Source of the DNA: an uncultured Caryophanales bacterium
Lineage (GTDB): Bacteria > Bacillota_I > Bacilli_A > RFN20 > CAG-826
Length of the DNA stretch: 64,000 nucleotides
Direction of reading: 5' to 3'
Assembly: GCA_946407815.1 (NCBI GenBank)
Contig: CAMJPB010000001.1
Coordinates: forward strand, 434,001 to 498,000
Shown here piece by piece: positions 27,681-36,321 of the stretch (position 1 is the stretch's first letter; each line of letters begins with the position of its first letter). The notes beneath the pieces are model-generated. The model saw only the letters and a list, made by a program, of their open reading frames with translations. It was not told the origin of the DNA and made no database searches. The position numbers and the translations under genes are program-made.

Positions 27681-28928
27681 TTAATTTGTTTCTTTGCGTT
27701 TTTTGATGAAGAAGAATCCACCAATTGCAGTTGCGGAAACTAATGAGATAACAATAATAATTGCAATAGAATTTGTTGTATCATTTGTTGCAAACAACAT
27801 GTTGTGAACAGCCGGAGATTTAAACACTCTTCCGTCTGATGTTGCTCTATTTATAAAATCATCAGTATATCCTGAATATTGTTTATAAAAAACAATATAT
27901 TCGTATCTGTACATTGCAGTCTGAATATGTTTTGATGGATCAGCTTCAGAAGCGGTTGCTTTCCAAATATCACCCCTTACATTTTCAGATAAGCCTTTAT
28001 AAATGTTTTTTGCTTCAGTCCATTTTGAAGCTGCAGAAGTTATTGAGCCAGTACCACTGCAAGTAATCGTATTATTGAAATATATTCCGTAAACATCAAC
28101 TGTTTCTGCAATACCTTTTGGGCCCCAATTTTGCTTTCCATTATTTGTACCACTTTCAATATTAACAACACAAGTGTTGTAATATCCATTTGCTGTTGTA
28201 ATTTGTGTAGTGCCATTCACCCAATCAGAGCCGCCTACATTTCTTTCAATTTGAATATTGTCAGCAATAATTGTTGATGAAGGAACACAATATAAAAGAT
28301 TTGAGTTGTTGACTCTAGTCATTGTAACAAAACCATTTGTCGTGTTAAGCCCATACCAAGCATTTCTTTCCCAGAACAATTTTGTAACTGCATTTGAGTC
28401 AAACCACCAATCGATTTCAGAATAAACAAACACAGGCATTCCTGCTGGCAAAACTACTTTAGAACTTTCCCAATAACGATTATCAGAATTCCAACCAGTA
28501 ATTGTGAAAACATTGTTTGAATCATTAATATTCAATGCATCATATTTATTATCAACACTGTGGGAAGGATAGCCACTTATAGGAAAAGATTGATGGCTAC
28601 TAGAAAGTCGCAAAACTTGACAACCAGAACAACCACTAGGAATCGTCACATAACCAAGTCGATTATTGCCATATTTGGTAACTTCAACAGTAGCATCAAT
28701 TCCAGTTCCCCAATAGTGAAGTGCGATAGTATCTGACCACCAAACTGTATAATCTAGGTTATCCCAGACAGCAACGATAATGGTTCTGTCTTTATTAAGA
28801 GTAATGTCAGAGGCTTCAACTACTTGAGGTTTTGAATTTTCACTAGATTTATTCGAAACGTTGACTAATGCAAAAGCACCGGCCGCAGCCATTGTAATGA
28901 TTGATAATAATTTAACGAGTTTTTTCAT
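27681..28928 (-). CDS. Secreted surface protein with C-terminal membrane anchor
   Basis: 415 aa from the ATG at 28928 (MKKLVKLLSIITMAAAGAFALVNV), chosen because AGAAGGAG lies 9 bases upstream and the signal peptide begins there; a longer reading starting at 29006 adds a non-signal stretch. The N-terminal module (about 40-150: RTIIVAVWDNLDYTVWW ... FTITGW) matches the module at the start of the CBM20 protein. A C-terminal hydrophobic helix (about 388-407, IAIIIVISLVSATAIGGFFF) is followed by KKRKETN. There is no LPXTG before the helix, so it would be held by the membrane itself, not the wall. It shows no enzyme motif. Probably another glycan- or host-contact protein. Confidence 0.75.
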   Translation of the reverse strand: MKKLVKLLSIITMAAAGAFALVNVSNKSSENSKPQVVEASDITLNKDRTIIVAVWDNLDYTVWWSDTIALHYWGTGIDATVEVTKYGNNRLGYVTIPSGCSGCQVLRLSSSHQSFPISGYPSHSVDNKYDALNINDSNNVFTITGWNSDNRYWESSKVVLPAGMPVFVYSEIDWWFDSNAVTKLFWERNAWYGLNTTNGFVTMTRVNNSNLLYCVPSSTIIADNIQIERNVGGSDWVNGTTQITTANGYYNTCVVNIESGTNNGKQNWGPKGIAETVDVYGIYFNNTITCSGTGSITSAASKWTEAKNIYKGLSENVRGDIWKATASEADPSKHIQTAMYRYEYIVFYKQYSGYTDDFINRATSDGRVFKSPAVHNMLFATNDTTNSIAIIIVISLVSATAIGGFFFIKKRKETN

Positions 28929-29101
28929 AGACTGTATCTCCTTCTCGAAGGGGTATGAAGAATTTAATTCTTTGCGAATATATATATCATATACACGTAA
29001 AATCACACAACAAACAATTCCGAAAGTTTAGAGTTCATCGAACTTTTTTTGACTGAAAAGGCTTTCATTAAAAAGAATTAAAGGCACTCCCTAGTTGGTT
29101 G

Positions 29102-29110
29102 TGATATGAT
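29102..29110 (+). promoter_or_regulatory. Extended -10 of the SDR gene, leaderless
   Basis: TGaTATGAT followed by 7 bases and the ATG at 29118. No Shine-Dalgarno is present. The RNA probably starts at or next to the start codon. Confidence 0.5.
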
Positions 29111-29117
29111 TTTACGC

Positions 29118-30014
29118 ATGAGCAAAACATACTTAAGTTGGGTTGATAAGCACATTGATAAATCAAAATTCGAAGGTAAAAACGTCTTTGTTACTGGTGG
29201 TAATTCAGGCGTTGGTTTTGAGTTTGCAAAGTTCTGTGCTTACCTCGAAAGTAACATCTTTTTGCTTTGTAGATCCACCGAAAAAGCAGAGAAAGCGAAA
29301 GAAGAAATCCTTAGCCTTTACCCAAATACAAAAGTCGAAATTATTCATCTAGATTTAGCAGACCTTTCTTCTATTGAAGAATGCGCTGATAAAGTTAAGA
29401 AAGTAGACGTTGATATTTTCCTTAACAATGCTGGAGTTTTTAGACTTCCAAAATCCACCACAAAAGATGGATTTGAAATTACAATGGGTACGAACTTTTT
29501 AGGAACTTATTATCTTAACTACTTACTCATGCCTTACTTTTCAGGATTAAACCATAAGGTTAAGATTGGTTTCATGTCATCAATAGGTGCCTATTTTGCA
29601 CGTATTCATTTCGATGACTTCTTTGATGAGAAGAGAAAATATAAGAAATTTAGAGTTTATTGCAATTCAAAACTAGCAATGAACTCAATATACGATAAAT
29701 ATTCTGAAGATGAGAGCATTAAAAACATGTCTTTTGTGTTAACTCATCCTGGAATTACTTATACTCCTTTGATTAGTAAAGCGTACCGCGTTAAATGGTT
29801 CCATGCTTTAGCAAGAGGATTTATGAAACTTGTGTGGCATTCACCTGCTAAAGCTGCGTTATCCGCTTTAAAGGGATTTGAAAGTGACGAAAATATCAAA
29901 ATCGGTCCTAGAGCCTTATTCGCAACTACCGGTTACCCACATAGATGGACAATCAAAAAATATAAAAAATCTGCAGAAATTATTGAAACTGCCGATAAAT
30001 TACTAAATCTTTAA
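29118..30014 (+). CDS. Short-chain dehydrogenase/reductase
   Basis: 298 aa NAD(P)-dependent oxidoreductase of the SDR family. Rossmann motif TGGNSGVGFE (about 26-35), LDLADLSS, NNAGVF and the active-site pair SSIGAYF ... YCNSK (Tyr-x3-Lys). Closest in look to retinol-dehydrogenase/WW-type SDRs that act on lipid-like substrates, but the substrate is unknown. The ATG at 29118 is preferred over one at 29106, since the earlier one lies inside the -10 box. Single-gene unit. Confidence 0.85.
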   Translation: MSKTYLSWVDKHIDKSKFEGKNVFVTGGNSGVGFEFAKFCAYLESNIFLLCRSTEKAEKAKEEILSLYPNTKVEIIHLDLADLSSIEECADKVKKVDVDIFLNNAGVFRLPKSTTKDGFEITMGTNFLGTYYLNYLLMPYFSGLNHKVKIGFMSSIGAYFARIHFDDFFDEKRKYKKFRVYCNSKLAMNSIYDKYSEDESIKNMSFVLTHPGITYTPLISKAYRVKWFHALARGFMKLVWHSPAKAALSALKGFESDENIKIGPRALFATTGYPHRWTIKKYKKSAEIIETADKLLNL

Positions 30015-30129
30015 CCAATCTATTTTTTATTTCAATCGGAAAAAACGCATTAGTTACTACAAGTTTCACAAATTTTACCGAATGAATTTATTTAGAATAT
30101 TTGAAGCATTTTATAATATATTTTTCTTC

Positions 30130-30144
30130 TAATTCTTAGAATTA
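30130..30144. promoter_or_regulatory. Perfect palindrome upstream of the Phd-type gene; candidate autoregulatory operator
   Basis: TAATTCT T AGAATTA, just upstream of a TACAAT -10 box (30150-30155). Phd/YefM antitoxins bind palindromes in their own promoter, so this is a reasonable operator. Confidence 0.5.
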
Positions 30145-30172
30145 TACGCTACAATATGAACATAAAATTATT

Positions 30173-30394
30173 ATGCAAACAATTACTTCAACAGAACTTA
30201 GTAAGAATTTAATTAAATATCTGCATCTTGCCAATACAGAAGATATTTTAGTCATATCTAGGGATAGAACTATTTCATTATTAACGAAACCAAAACTTGA
30301 TAAATATGATCAATTTCTATCTTGTTGCGGATTATTAAAAGATTGCAACAAAAATTATGAGAAATTACTCGAAGAAAGAGATTTAAATAAATAA
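30173..30394 (+). CDS. Phd/YefM-type antitoxin, apparently without a partner toxin
   Basis: 73 aa. The N-terminal part MQTITSTELSKNLIKYL and the following VISRDRTISLLTKP fit the Phd/YefM DNA-binding fold; the C-terminal tail (CGLLKDCNKNYEKLLEERDLNK) fits the toxin-neutralising segment. No Fic/Doc or RelE-like gene follows: the stop lies 1 base from the convergent uvrC stop. No clear ribosome site. It may be an orphan remnant or a stand-alone regulator; a toxin may be encoded elsewhere. Confidence 0.65.
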   Translation: MQTITSTELSKNLIKYLHLANTEDILVISRDRTISLLTKPKLDKYDQFLSCCGLLKDCNKNYEKLLEERDLNK

Positions 30395-30395
30395 G

Positions 30396-32147
30396 TTATT
30401 TAATTTTTTCTTTAATTCTAAGTGCGACATCTAAAGGAAGATATTGAGAAAGTTCCTCCGCTGTCGCATTTTTTAATGAATCTATATCAGTGTAGTGATC
30501 AAGAATTATTTGTTTGCGTTTACTACCTAAACCTTCAATATCATCCAAGATTGATTTGGTGAAGTTTTTGCTACGTTTTTGATGGTGGAAAGTAATCGCG
30601 AATCGATGAACTTCGTCCTGCATTCTTACAAGTAAGAAAAATAGAGCCTTATTGTCTTCAAGAGAGATGACATTACCTTCTTTATCCATGAGGCCTTTTG
30701 TCTGATGCTTGTCGTTTTTAAAGAGGCCAAAAACTGGCACATCGAGAGCAAGTTCTTGGATTACTTCTGCCCCGGCGTGAATTTGCCCGAGTCCTCCATC
30801 CGTTAGAATTAGATCGGGCATGTCTGAGCCTTCGTCAATTAGACGAGAGTAACGACGTTTCATGACTTCCTTCATAGAAGCGTAGTCATCGCGTTTTTCT
30901 TTTCCTTCGATGTTATATTTTCGATACATCTTCTTGAGAGGTTCACCATTGATGAAGACGACCATTGCGCCTACAGGAGCGTCACCTTGGATGTGAGAAT
31001 TATCAAAAAGTTCGATTCGATATGGAGTTTTTATGTGGAGGCGGTTTCCTAAGTCCTCTAAAAGAGCAGAGTTATCGTCAGTTAATCTCGCAGACATGAA
31101 ATGAGAATCTAGAGATTGCATCGCATTAAGATTCGCCATTTCAATAAGCTCAATTAACTTACCCTTACTCACTGAAACGATTTTGGTGTCTAACAAATCT
31201 CCTAAAATTTCATTTACCCCAGGAATGTTAAGTAATATTTCCTTTGGGAGAGAATGAGTTTCGTAGTATTGGAAGATTAATTCGGAGATTTGTTCTTCGT
31301 TTTCACCAAACTCTTCAACGATATATGACTCTTTACCAAGCAAGAGCCCTTTGCGGTAAGTCAAGATAGCAAGAGAAAGATAACCATTTCTAGTTGTGTA
31401 GGCGAATACATCTCTATCTACATGGTCTTTATTTTCGACGCCTTGCTTTGCTAAGACGTGATCAATAGCGTCTAAAGTTTTCTTTAAATCATTTGCTTTT
31501 TCAAACTCAAGATTATTAGAGGCTTCCACCATTTTTTCTTTAATTTCCCGGGAAATCTCGGGTTTTTTACCTTCTAAGAATGATTTAATATCGTTAAAAA
31601 GGGCGTCGTTTTCTTCTTCTTTAATTTTATTTACGCATGGCGCGAGGCACATGCCTAAATGATAATAAAGACAAGGTTCACTTTTTATATTAGCGCATTT
31701 CCTTGTTGGGAAAAGCTTATTAAGTAAATCTATTACTGAGTAGGCATAACTTGAGGTTGGAAATGGCCCAAAGTAGTAATAATTCTTATCTTTGTCATTA
31801 CGAGCAATCTTAAGATAAGGATCATTTTTCTTCTTTAGAGCGATATAAGGGTAATGTTTCCCATCTTTTAAAAGAATGTTATATCTTGGGTAATATTGAT
31901 GAATTAAATTCATCTCCAAGATAAACGATTCTTTATCAGTTTTAGTTATTATTGTTTCAAAATGGTCAACATGAGAGACCATTGCGGCGACTTTACCTGT
32001 TTGAGGTCGTAAAAAGTATTGGCTGACACGGTTATAAAGATTTTTGGCTTTGCCAACATAAATAACCTTGTCATCGCTGTCTTTCATTAAATAGCAGCCA
32101 GGACGACGTGGGAGAAGAGGAATTGCAACTTTTACTTTCTCTGTCAT
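30396..32147 (-). CDS. uvrC: Excinuclease ABC subunit C
   Basis: 583-aa nuclease of nucleotide excision repair, making both cuts next to UvrB-marked lesions. Seen: GIY-YIG domain (PGCYLMKDSDDKVIYVGKAKNL, about 14-36), a Cys cluster (CANIKSEPCLYYHLGMCLAPC), a UVR motif (about 200-235), the RNase H-like nuclease part (FDNSHIQGDAPVGAMVVF, LTDGGLGQI) and C-terminal helix-hairpin-helix (DIEGLGSKRKQIIL). Full length. The start overlaps the mutS2 stop by four bases (ATGA), so the two are coupled. Confidence 0.96.
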   Translation of the reverse strand: MTEKVKVAIPLLPRRPGCYLMKDSDDKVIYVGKAKNLYNRVSQYFLRPQTGKVAAMVSHVDHFETIITKTDKESFILEMNLIHQYYPRYNILLKDGKHYPYIALKKKNDPYLKIARNDKDKNYYYFGPFPTSSYAYSVIDLLNKLFPTRKCANIKSEPCLYYHLGMCLAPCVNKIKEEENDALFNDIKSFLEGKKPEISREIKEKMVEASNNLEFEKANDLKKTLDAIDHVLAKQGVENKDHVDRDVFAYTTRNGYLSLAILTYRKGLLLGKESYIVEEFGENEEQISELIFQYYETHSLPKEILLNIPGVNEILGDLLDTKIVSVSKGKLIELIEMANLNAMQSLDSHFMSARLTDDNSALLEDLGNRLHIKTPYRIELFDNSHIQGDAPVGAMVVFINGEPLKKMYRKYNIEGKEKRDDYASMKEVMKRRYSRLIDEGSDMPDLILTDGGLGQIHAGAEVIQELALDVPVFGLFKNDKHQTKGLMDKEGNVISLEDNKALFFLLVRMQDEVHRFAITFHHQKRSKNFTKSILDDIEGLGSKRKQIILDHYTDIDSLKNATAEELSQYLPLDVALRIKEKIK

Positions 32148-34456
32148 TTTAAAATTACCACCGTCGCTCCGGTTGAGCCTTCGTGTTGATCTCCTGAGCG
32201 ATAAGAATCCACGAATGGAAGGGTGTCTAAGTAATCACGAACTGCATCTCGTAATGCACCTGTACCCATTCCATGGATAATACGTACTTGTTTGAAATTT
32301 TTAAGTAGGCAGTCATCCATATATTTTTTAACTGATTCCATTGCCTCATCAACGTGCATTCCAATTATGTTAAGTTCAAGTTTTACGTTTGTCTTAGAAA
32401 ACACAAAATTATCAGGATTTCCTGAGGATTTTCTTACTTTTTCTGGGGATTTTGCGACCTTTTTTAGTTTATTTTTAGTAGATTTAACACTCATTCCATC
32501 AACGGATATGAGTTCAACTTTATCTTTATTTATCTTGGTGATTCTGCCATAGATTCCTAAGTCTGCTACAGAGACATAATCACCGATTTTTAGCTCTTCA
32601 TTTTCGTCAAATTCTTCCACTGTTTCTTCGATTTCTTTGAGCTTTGTTTTAGCCTCAATGAGTTCGTGTTGTTTTGCGTTTGGATTATTTAAAACTTTAA
32701 GAGCTTCATTTATTTGTTTACGAGCATCTTCAATCATCTTTTTCTTTGTTGCTTCAACATCCGATAAAAGATTTTCTTTTTTGTCTTCAATTTGTTTACT
32801 TCTATGATCTAAGTCCCGAGCTTTTCCTTCAAGCAAACGTTCTTGTTCTTTGAGCTTCTTAGAAAGTTCTTCATTATCATGAAGTACGTTATTTAATTTA
32901 TCAATTACATCACTCACTGAGCGATTTCCGGTTTCATCAAGGTTTTTCTTCGCCTTTTCAACGACTTCAGGGTTGAGATGATATCTATTCGCCATCTCTA
33001 AACCATACGATCTACCTGGGAAGCCAATCTTTAAAACGTAGGTTGGAAGTAATTTCTTCTCATCAAACACCATCATCGCATTTGTGACACCTTCACGTTT
33101 ATAAGCGTATTCTTTCATTCTTTCAAAGTGAGATGAAATGAATGCGAAGCACTTTTTATCAAGTAAATAATCAGAAACCGCCAAAGCGAGAGCCTCACCT
33201 TCATTAGGAGATGTGCCTGTGCCTAGCTCATCGAGCAAGACTAAATCTTTAGAAGTCACAAAGTGTGTAATCGTGCTTAAATTTGAGACATGGGCTGCAA
33301 AGGTTGAAAGGTTATCAGAAAGAGACTGATTATCACCAATATCAGCGTAAATTCTCGGGAAATATGCTAGATTTCCCTTTTCTTTTGTTGGTAAAGCCAT
33401 GCCCATCTGAGCCATCATAACGAGCAAGCCTAAAGTCTTTAGAGCGACAGTTTTTCCACCTGCGTTAGGTCCAGAGATGATGACAAGTCTTTGCGATTCA
33501 TCAAAATGAAAGTCGTTAGCGATTACTTTAGTTTCATCAATTAATGGATGACGAGCGCCTTTAAAGTCGATGAGCCTCTCTTTGGAAAGAGTGGGCACTA
33601 AAGAGTTATGTTTATTGGAATACTCTGCCTTAGCGGATATAAAATCAAGTTCTCCAATAACAATGTTATTTGAGCTAATCGCAGAGGCGTATGAGACAAC
33701 TTCTGAAGTCAAAGACTTCAAGAGTTGATATATTTCTTCTTTTTCCTCAATCTTTAAGACACAGATTGAGTTTGAAAGTTGGACCAAAACTTCTGGTTCA
33801 ATAAATGTTGTGTTCCCGCTATCAGAGATGTCGTGGATAACACCACTTACTTTGCTTTTGTAGACAGTGTTAACTGGTAAAACGTAATGATCATTTCGTA
33901 AAGTAAGAGTTTCTTCAATTAAATATTCATGATATCTACCAATTAAAGATGATGCTAATTGGCGGACCGACATTTCTTTTTTATGAATTTCCCTACGAAT
34001 CGCGGCTAATCTAGGCGAAGCATCATCTTTAATTAGAAGATTAGGAGCGATAACTTTATGGATTTTTATTTCTAAATCTGAAATATCGAAGAGTCTAGAA
34101 GTGAGCTCGAATAATTCGAAAGAGCTAACTTTATCAACTTTCTTAAAGAAGTTATGAAGTTTATTAGCAGTTATTACATCACTAGCGATATGGTCTAAAT
34201 CTAGTGGAGTTAAAACTCCACCTTTTAAGGCCATATCGATATAGGTAGATAAATCATGACTACTTAAAATAGGAAGACTTCCGTACTTTAAGATAAAGTT
34301 AGTCATTTGTTCTAGTAGAGTTAATGACTTTGATGCTTCCTCAAAAGAAAGCATCTTTAAGTTACTTATCTTTTTAACACCTAACTCAGTTTTAGAAAAA
34401 GAAGCGACTTCTTCTAAGACGCGTCCAATTTCTAAAGTTTGGTATATATCAAGCAT
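32144..34456 (-). CDS. mutS2: MutS2 ATPase with C-terminal Smr domain
   Basis: 770 aa. MutS2 suppresses recombination and, as RqcU in Bacillus, rescues collided ribosomes. Seen: core/clamp region, Walker A GPNAGGKTVALKT (about 334-346), the MutS Walker B block LVLLDELGTGTSPNEG, a long Lys/Glu coiled coil (about 515-620), a KOW-like turn (LKIGDYVSVADLGIYGRI) and the Smr domain (LNIIGMHVDEAMESV ... IIHGMGTGALRD). It is expressed from an extended -10 seven bases before its ATG, without a ribosome site. Confidence 0.95.
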   Translation of the reverse strand: MLDIYQTLEIGRVLEEVASFSKTELGVKKISNLKMLSFEEASKSLTLLEQMTNFILKYGSLPILSSHDLSTYIDMALKGGVLTPLDLDHIASDVITANKLHNFFKKVDKVSSFELFELTSRLFDISDLEIKIHKVIAPNLLIKDDASPRLAAIRREIHKKEMSVRQLASSLIGRYHEYLIEETLTLRNDHYVLPVNTVYKSKVSGVIHDISDSGNTTFIEPEVLVQLSNSICVLKIEEKEEIYQLLKSLTSEVVSYASAISSNNIVIGELDFISAKAEYSNKHNSLVPTLSKERLIDFKGARHPLIDETKVIANDFHFDESQRLVIISGPNAGGKTVALKTLGLLVMMAQMGMALPTKEKGNLAYFPRIYADIGDNQSLSDNLSTFAAHVSNLSTITHFVTSKDLVLLDELGTGTSPNEGEALALAVSDYLLDKKCFAFISSHFERMKEYAYKREGVTNAMMVFDEKKLLPTYVLKIGFPGRSYGLEMANRYHLNPEVVEKAKKNLDETGNRSVSDVIDKLNNVLHDNEELSKKLKEQERLLEGKARDLDHRSKQIEDKKENLLSDVEATKKKMIEDARKQINEALKVLNNPNAKQHELIEAKTKLKEIEETVEEFDENEELKIGDYVSVADLGIYGRITKINKDKVELISVDGMSVKSTKNKLKKVAKSPEKVRKSSGNPDNFVFSKTNVKLELNIIGMHVDEAMESVKKYMDDCLLKNFKQVRIIHGMGTGALRDAVRDYLDTLPFVDSYRSGDQHEGSTGATVVILK

Positions 34457-34463
34457 ATCATTA

Positions 34464-34472
34464 ATGATAGCA
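34464..34472 (-). promoter_or_regulatory. Extended -10 of mutS2-uvrC, leaderless
   Basis: Minus strand TGcTATCAT, then 7 bases and the ATG at 34456. No Shine-Dalgarno. Same layout as the SDR promoter. Confidence 0.5.
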
Positions 34473-34657
34473 CATTTATATTTAACAATTGGAACAAATA
34501 CGTATGTAAAATTGGTCTGATTTTTGATGCCAAAAAAGTAATAAAATTTTACATTGTAAAAATTTATTAAAAAAATTTTTTAGCCAAAATCCATTTTTTG
34601 ACCGTATTAGGTAATAGGGGCAGATATTCTTGTTCGAGCATAAAAAGGAGGTCACAC

Positions 34658-35563
34658 ATGGTAGAAAAACTACACGAGTTATTAAACACAAAAGAAGAAA
34701 AAGATATTAAAAACCTAATCTATACATTTAGGGAAAAGGAGGTCATGCTCGACAGCGATTTAGCAGAATTATTCCAAGTTGAGACAAAAAAGTTAAATCA
34801 ACAAGTAAAAAGGAATCAACACCGTTTTCCGATAGATTTTTGCTTCCAATTAAGCAATAAAGAAACTGAGAATTTGAGGTCACAAAATGTGACCGCAAAA
34901 AATTTATCTTCTAAAAGAAGATATAATCCGTATGTTTTTACAGAACAAGGTATCATAGCACTCGCTGGAGTTCTCAAAAGTGAAGTGGCAGACGAGATGT
35001 GCATTAAGATTTCTAGAGTCTTTGTAGAACTAAGGCACACGCTCATTCAGTACTCGAAGCCACTTAAGTACATCTGTAAAATTCATGGGGAACTGATTGA
35101 TTTTAAAAAATACACTATCGAAAAACTTGATAACGCATTCAATAGAATCGAGAAGTTAGAGCCGAAAAAGGAGATTTTGTTATTTGATGGCGAATGGTTT
35201 GATGCATATGCGACTATCGTTAAGCTTATTCAGCGCGCCAAAGAAAGTGTCGTTTTAGTGGATCCATATGCTGATTTTAAGACTCTAGAGTATCTATCAA
35301 AAAGAAATGAGGGAGTAAAGTTGACGCTTTACAAAAAACAGGGACCAAGACTTCAAAATCACGAAGTTGAGAGATTTAAAGAACAATATGGCGAAATAAC
35401 TATTAAAGAGTTTAGTAAATCTCATAACAGATTCCTCATCCTAGATTCAGAAGAGGTTTATGATTTAGACAGCTCACTTAATAGCGTTGGAAACAAAATA
35501 TCCACTATTAACAAAATCGAGTTAGAAGAAGTGGCAGATGTTTTGATTAAATTGTTCAAATAA
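34658..35563 (+). CDS. ORF6N-domain protein with PLD-like C-terminus
   Basis: 301 aa from the ATG at 34658, which has a strong AAGGAGG site 7 bases upstream; an upstream TTG reading is not needed. Residues 15-125 match the ORF6N DNA-binding domain of phage-type antirepressors: VMLDSDLAELFQVETKKLNQQVKRN, RFPIDFCFQLS, SQNVTAK and PYVFTEQGI. Residues 180-301 look like one phospholipase D-type half domain (VVLVDPYADFKTLEYL ... SKSHNRFLILDS), though HKD is reduced to HxR. Common in accessory regions of gut bacteria; function unknown, perhaps a gene switch or defence element. A decayed copy lies just downstream. Confidence 0.75.
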   Translation: MVEKLHELLNTKEEKDIKNLIYTFREKEVMLDSDLAELFQVETKKLNQQVKRNQHRFPIDFCFQLSNKETENLRSQNVTAKNLSSKRRYNPYVFTEQGIIALAGVLKSEVADEMCIKISRVFVELRHTLIQYSKPLKYICKIHGELIDFKKYTIEKLDNAFNRIEKLEPKKEILLFDGEWFDAYATIVKLIQRAKESVVLVDPYADFKTLEYLSKRNEGVKLTLYKKQGPRLQNHEVERFKEQYGEITIKEFSKSHNRFLILDSEEVYDLDSSLNSVGNKISTINKIELEEVADVLIKLFK

Positions 35564-35583
35564 ATTCACTGAATTTAACAAAC

Positions 35584-35778
35584 TTGATGTCGCAAAATGC
35601 GACTTCAAATAGACACGTTAGTAGAAGAACTTAATTCTAGTGAATTAAAACTCAAAGGTGCCAAAATGTCACCTTTAATCAAAGACATTTGCGGTCACAA
35701 TTTGTGACCTCTAACAAATTATCTTCCATAGGAAGATATAATTCGCATGTTTCCGTAGAACAAGCCATTAAAATGTGA
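35584..35778 (+). pseudogene. Decayed ORF6N remnant with repeated palindromic motif
   Basis: In frame with 35656-35778 the bases read RCQNVTF ... LRSQFVTSNKLSSIGRYNSHVSVEQAIKM then stop, clearly matching the LRSQNVTAKNLSSKRRYNPYVFTEQGI part of the gene upstream (bases 34871-34963). A further copy in another frame (35584-35634) reads LMSQNATSNRHVSRRT then stop. Thus three SQNVT-type units survive with no start or full domain. Each unit is centred on a palindrome (see findings). The whole 300-base gap between the ORF6N and MntA genes is explained by this remnant plus the 12-base repeats. Confidence 0.7.
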
Positions 35779-35822
35779 CATCTTAAAGGAACCAAAACTA
35801 ATATTAATTGTATTATATTTCC

Positions 35823-35846
35823 ATATGATAACATATATGATAACAT
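35823..35846 (+). repeat. Two tandem 12-base repeats before the MntA-like gene
   Basis: ATATGATAACAT occurs twice head to tail, followed by ATAC. It sits about 20 bases before the start codon over the probable promoter (TATGAT occurs inside each copy). Likely binding site for the DNA-binding-like N-terminus of the antitoxin. Confidence 0.6.
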
Positions 35847-35865
35847 ATACATGAGGAAACCATAT

Positions 35866-36321
35866 ATGTCACACAATCAACTTAACTACATTTCAAAGTA
35901 CAATAAAGAAAATTACAAGATGTATCCATTTCGTGTTAAAAAGAACGATATTGATATAATCAATAAACTTGAGAATATTTCCAATCGAAATGCCTATATT
36001 ACAGGTTTAATTAAGGAAGATATCGATTCAAAGGTTTTAACTATTAAAGCAATAAAAGAAAAGATAAAACCAATAATGAATAAGCATAACATTAAAGATG
36101 TTTACTTATTCGGTAGTTATGCTAGAGGAGAAGCTAATAGTAACAGTGATGTTGACATCTATTGTGATAGTGGAGATCTTCGCTCCCTTTATGATGAGGT
36201 AAGTTTTAAAGAAGAACTAGAAAATGCTCTTAATAAAAAGGTTGATGTCATTACAATCGGTTCCAGCATGCATGAATATTTTAAAGAACAATTAGAAAAG
36301 GATTTAATTAAATTATGCTAA
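35866..36321 (+). CDS. mntA: MntA-type antitoxin nucleotidyltransferase with DNA-binding-like N-terminus
   Basis: 151 aa from the ATG at 35866; GAGGAAA lies 6-7 bases upstream of it, while an ATG at 35851 overlaps that site. Residues 60-151 are a minimal nucleotidyltransferase: GSYARGE (83-89) and DVDIY (Asp95, Asp97), the GSx10DxD pattern. MntA antitoxins AMPylate the HepT toxin. Residues 1-55 (YKMYPFRVKKNDIDIINKLENISNRNAYITGLIKEDI) look like a ribbon-helix-helix unit, which ordinary MntA lacks. The gene overlaps hepT by seven bases. Family call is firm, the N-terminal call is inference. Confidence 0.82.
   Translation: MSHNQLNYISKYNKENYKMYPFRVKKNDIDIINKLENISNRNAYITGLIKEDIDSKVLTIKAIKEKIKPIMNKHNIKDVYLFGSYARGEANSNSDVDIYCDSGDLRSLYDEVSFKEELENALNKKVDVITIGSSMHEYFKEQLEKDLIKLC

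Noticed and set aside
27552-27743. 63-codon plus-strand frame over the two tail-to-tail terminators
   Set aside because: It runs through both terminators and overlaps two real genes; no ribosome site.
32144-32147. UGA as tryptophan (Mycoplasma code)
   Set aside because: mutS2 ends properly at TGA after its Smr domain, Trp is written TGG everywhere, and long genes read without internal TGA.
34598-34657. TTG-started longer form of the ORF6N protein
   Set aside because: The internal ATG at 34658 has AAGGAGG at good spacing and the extra residues do not belong to the ORF6N domain.
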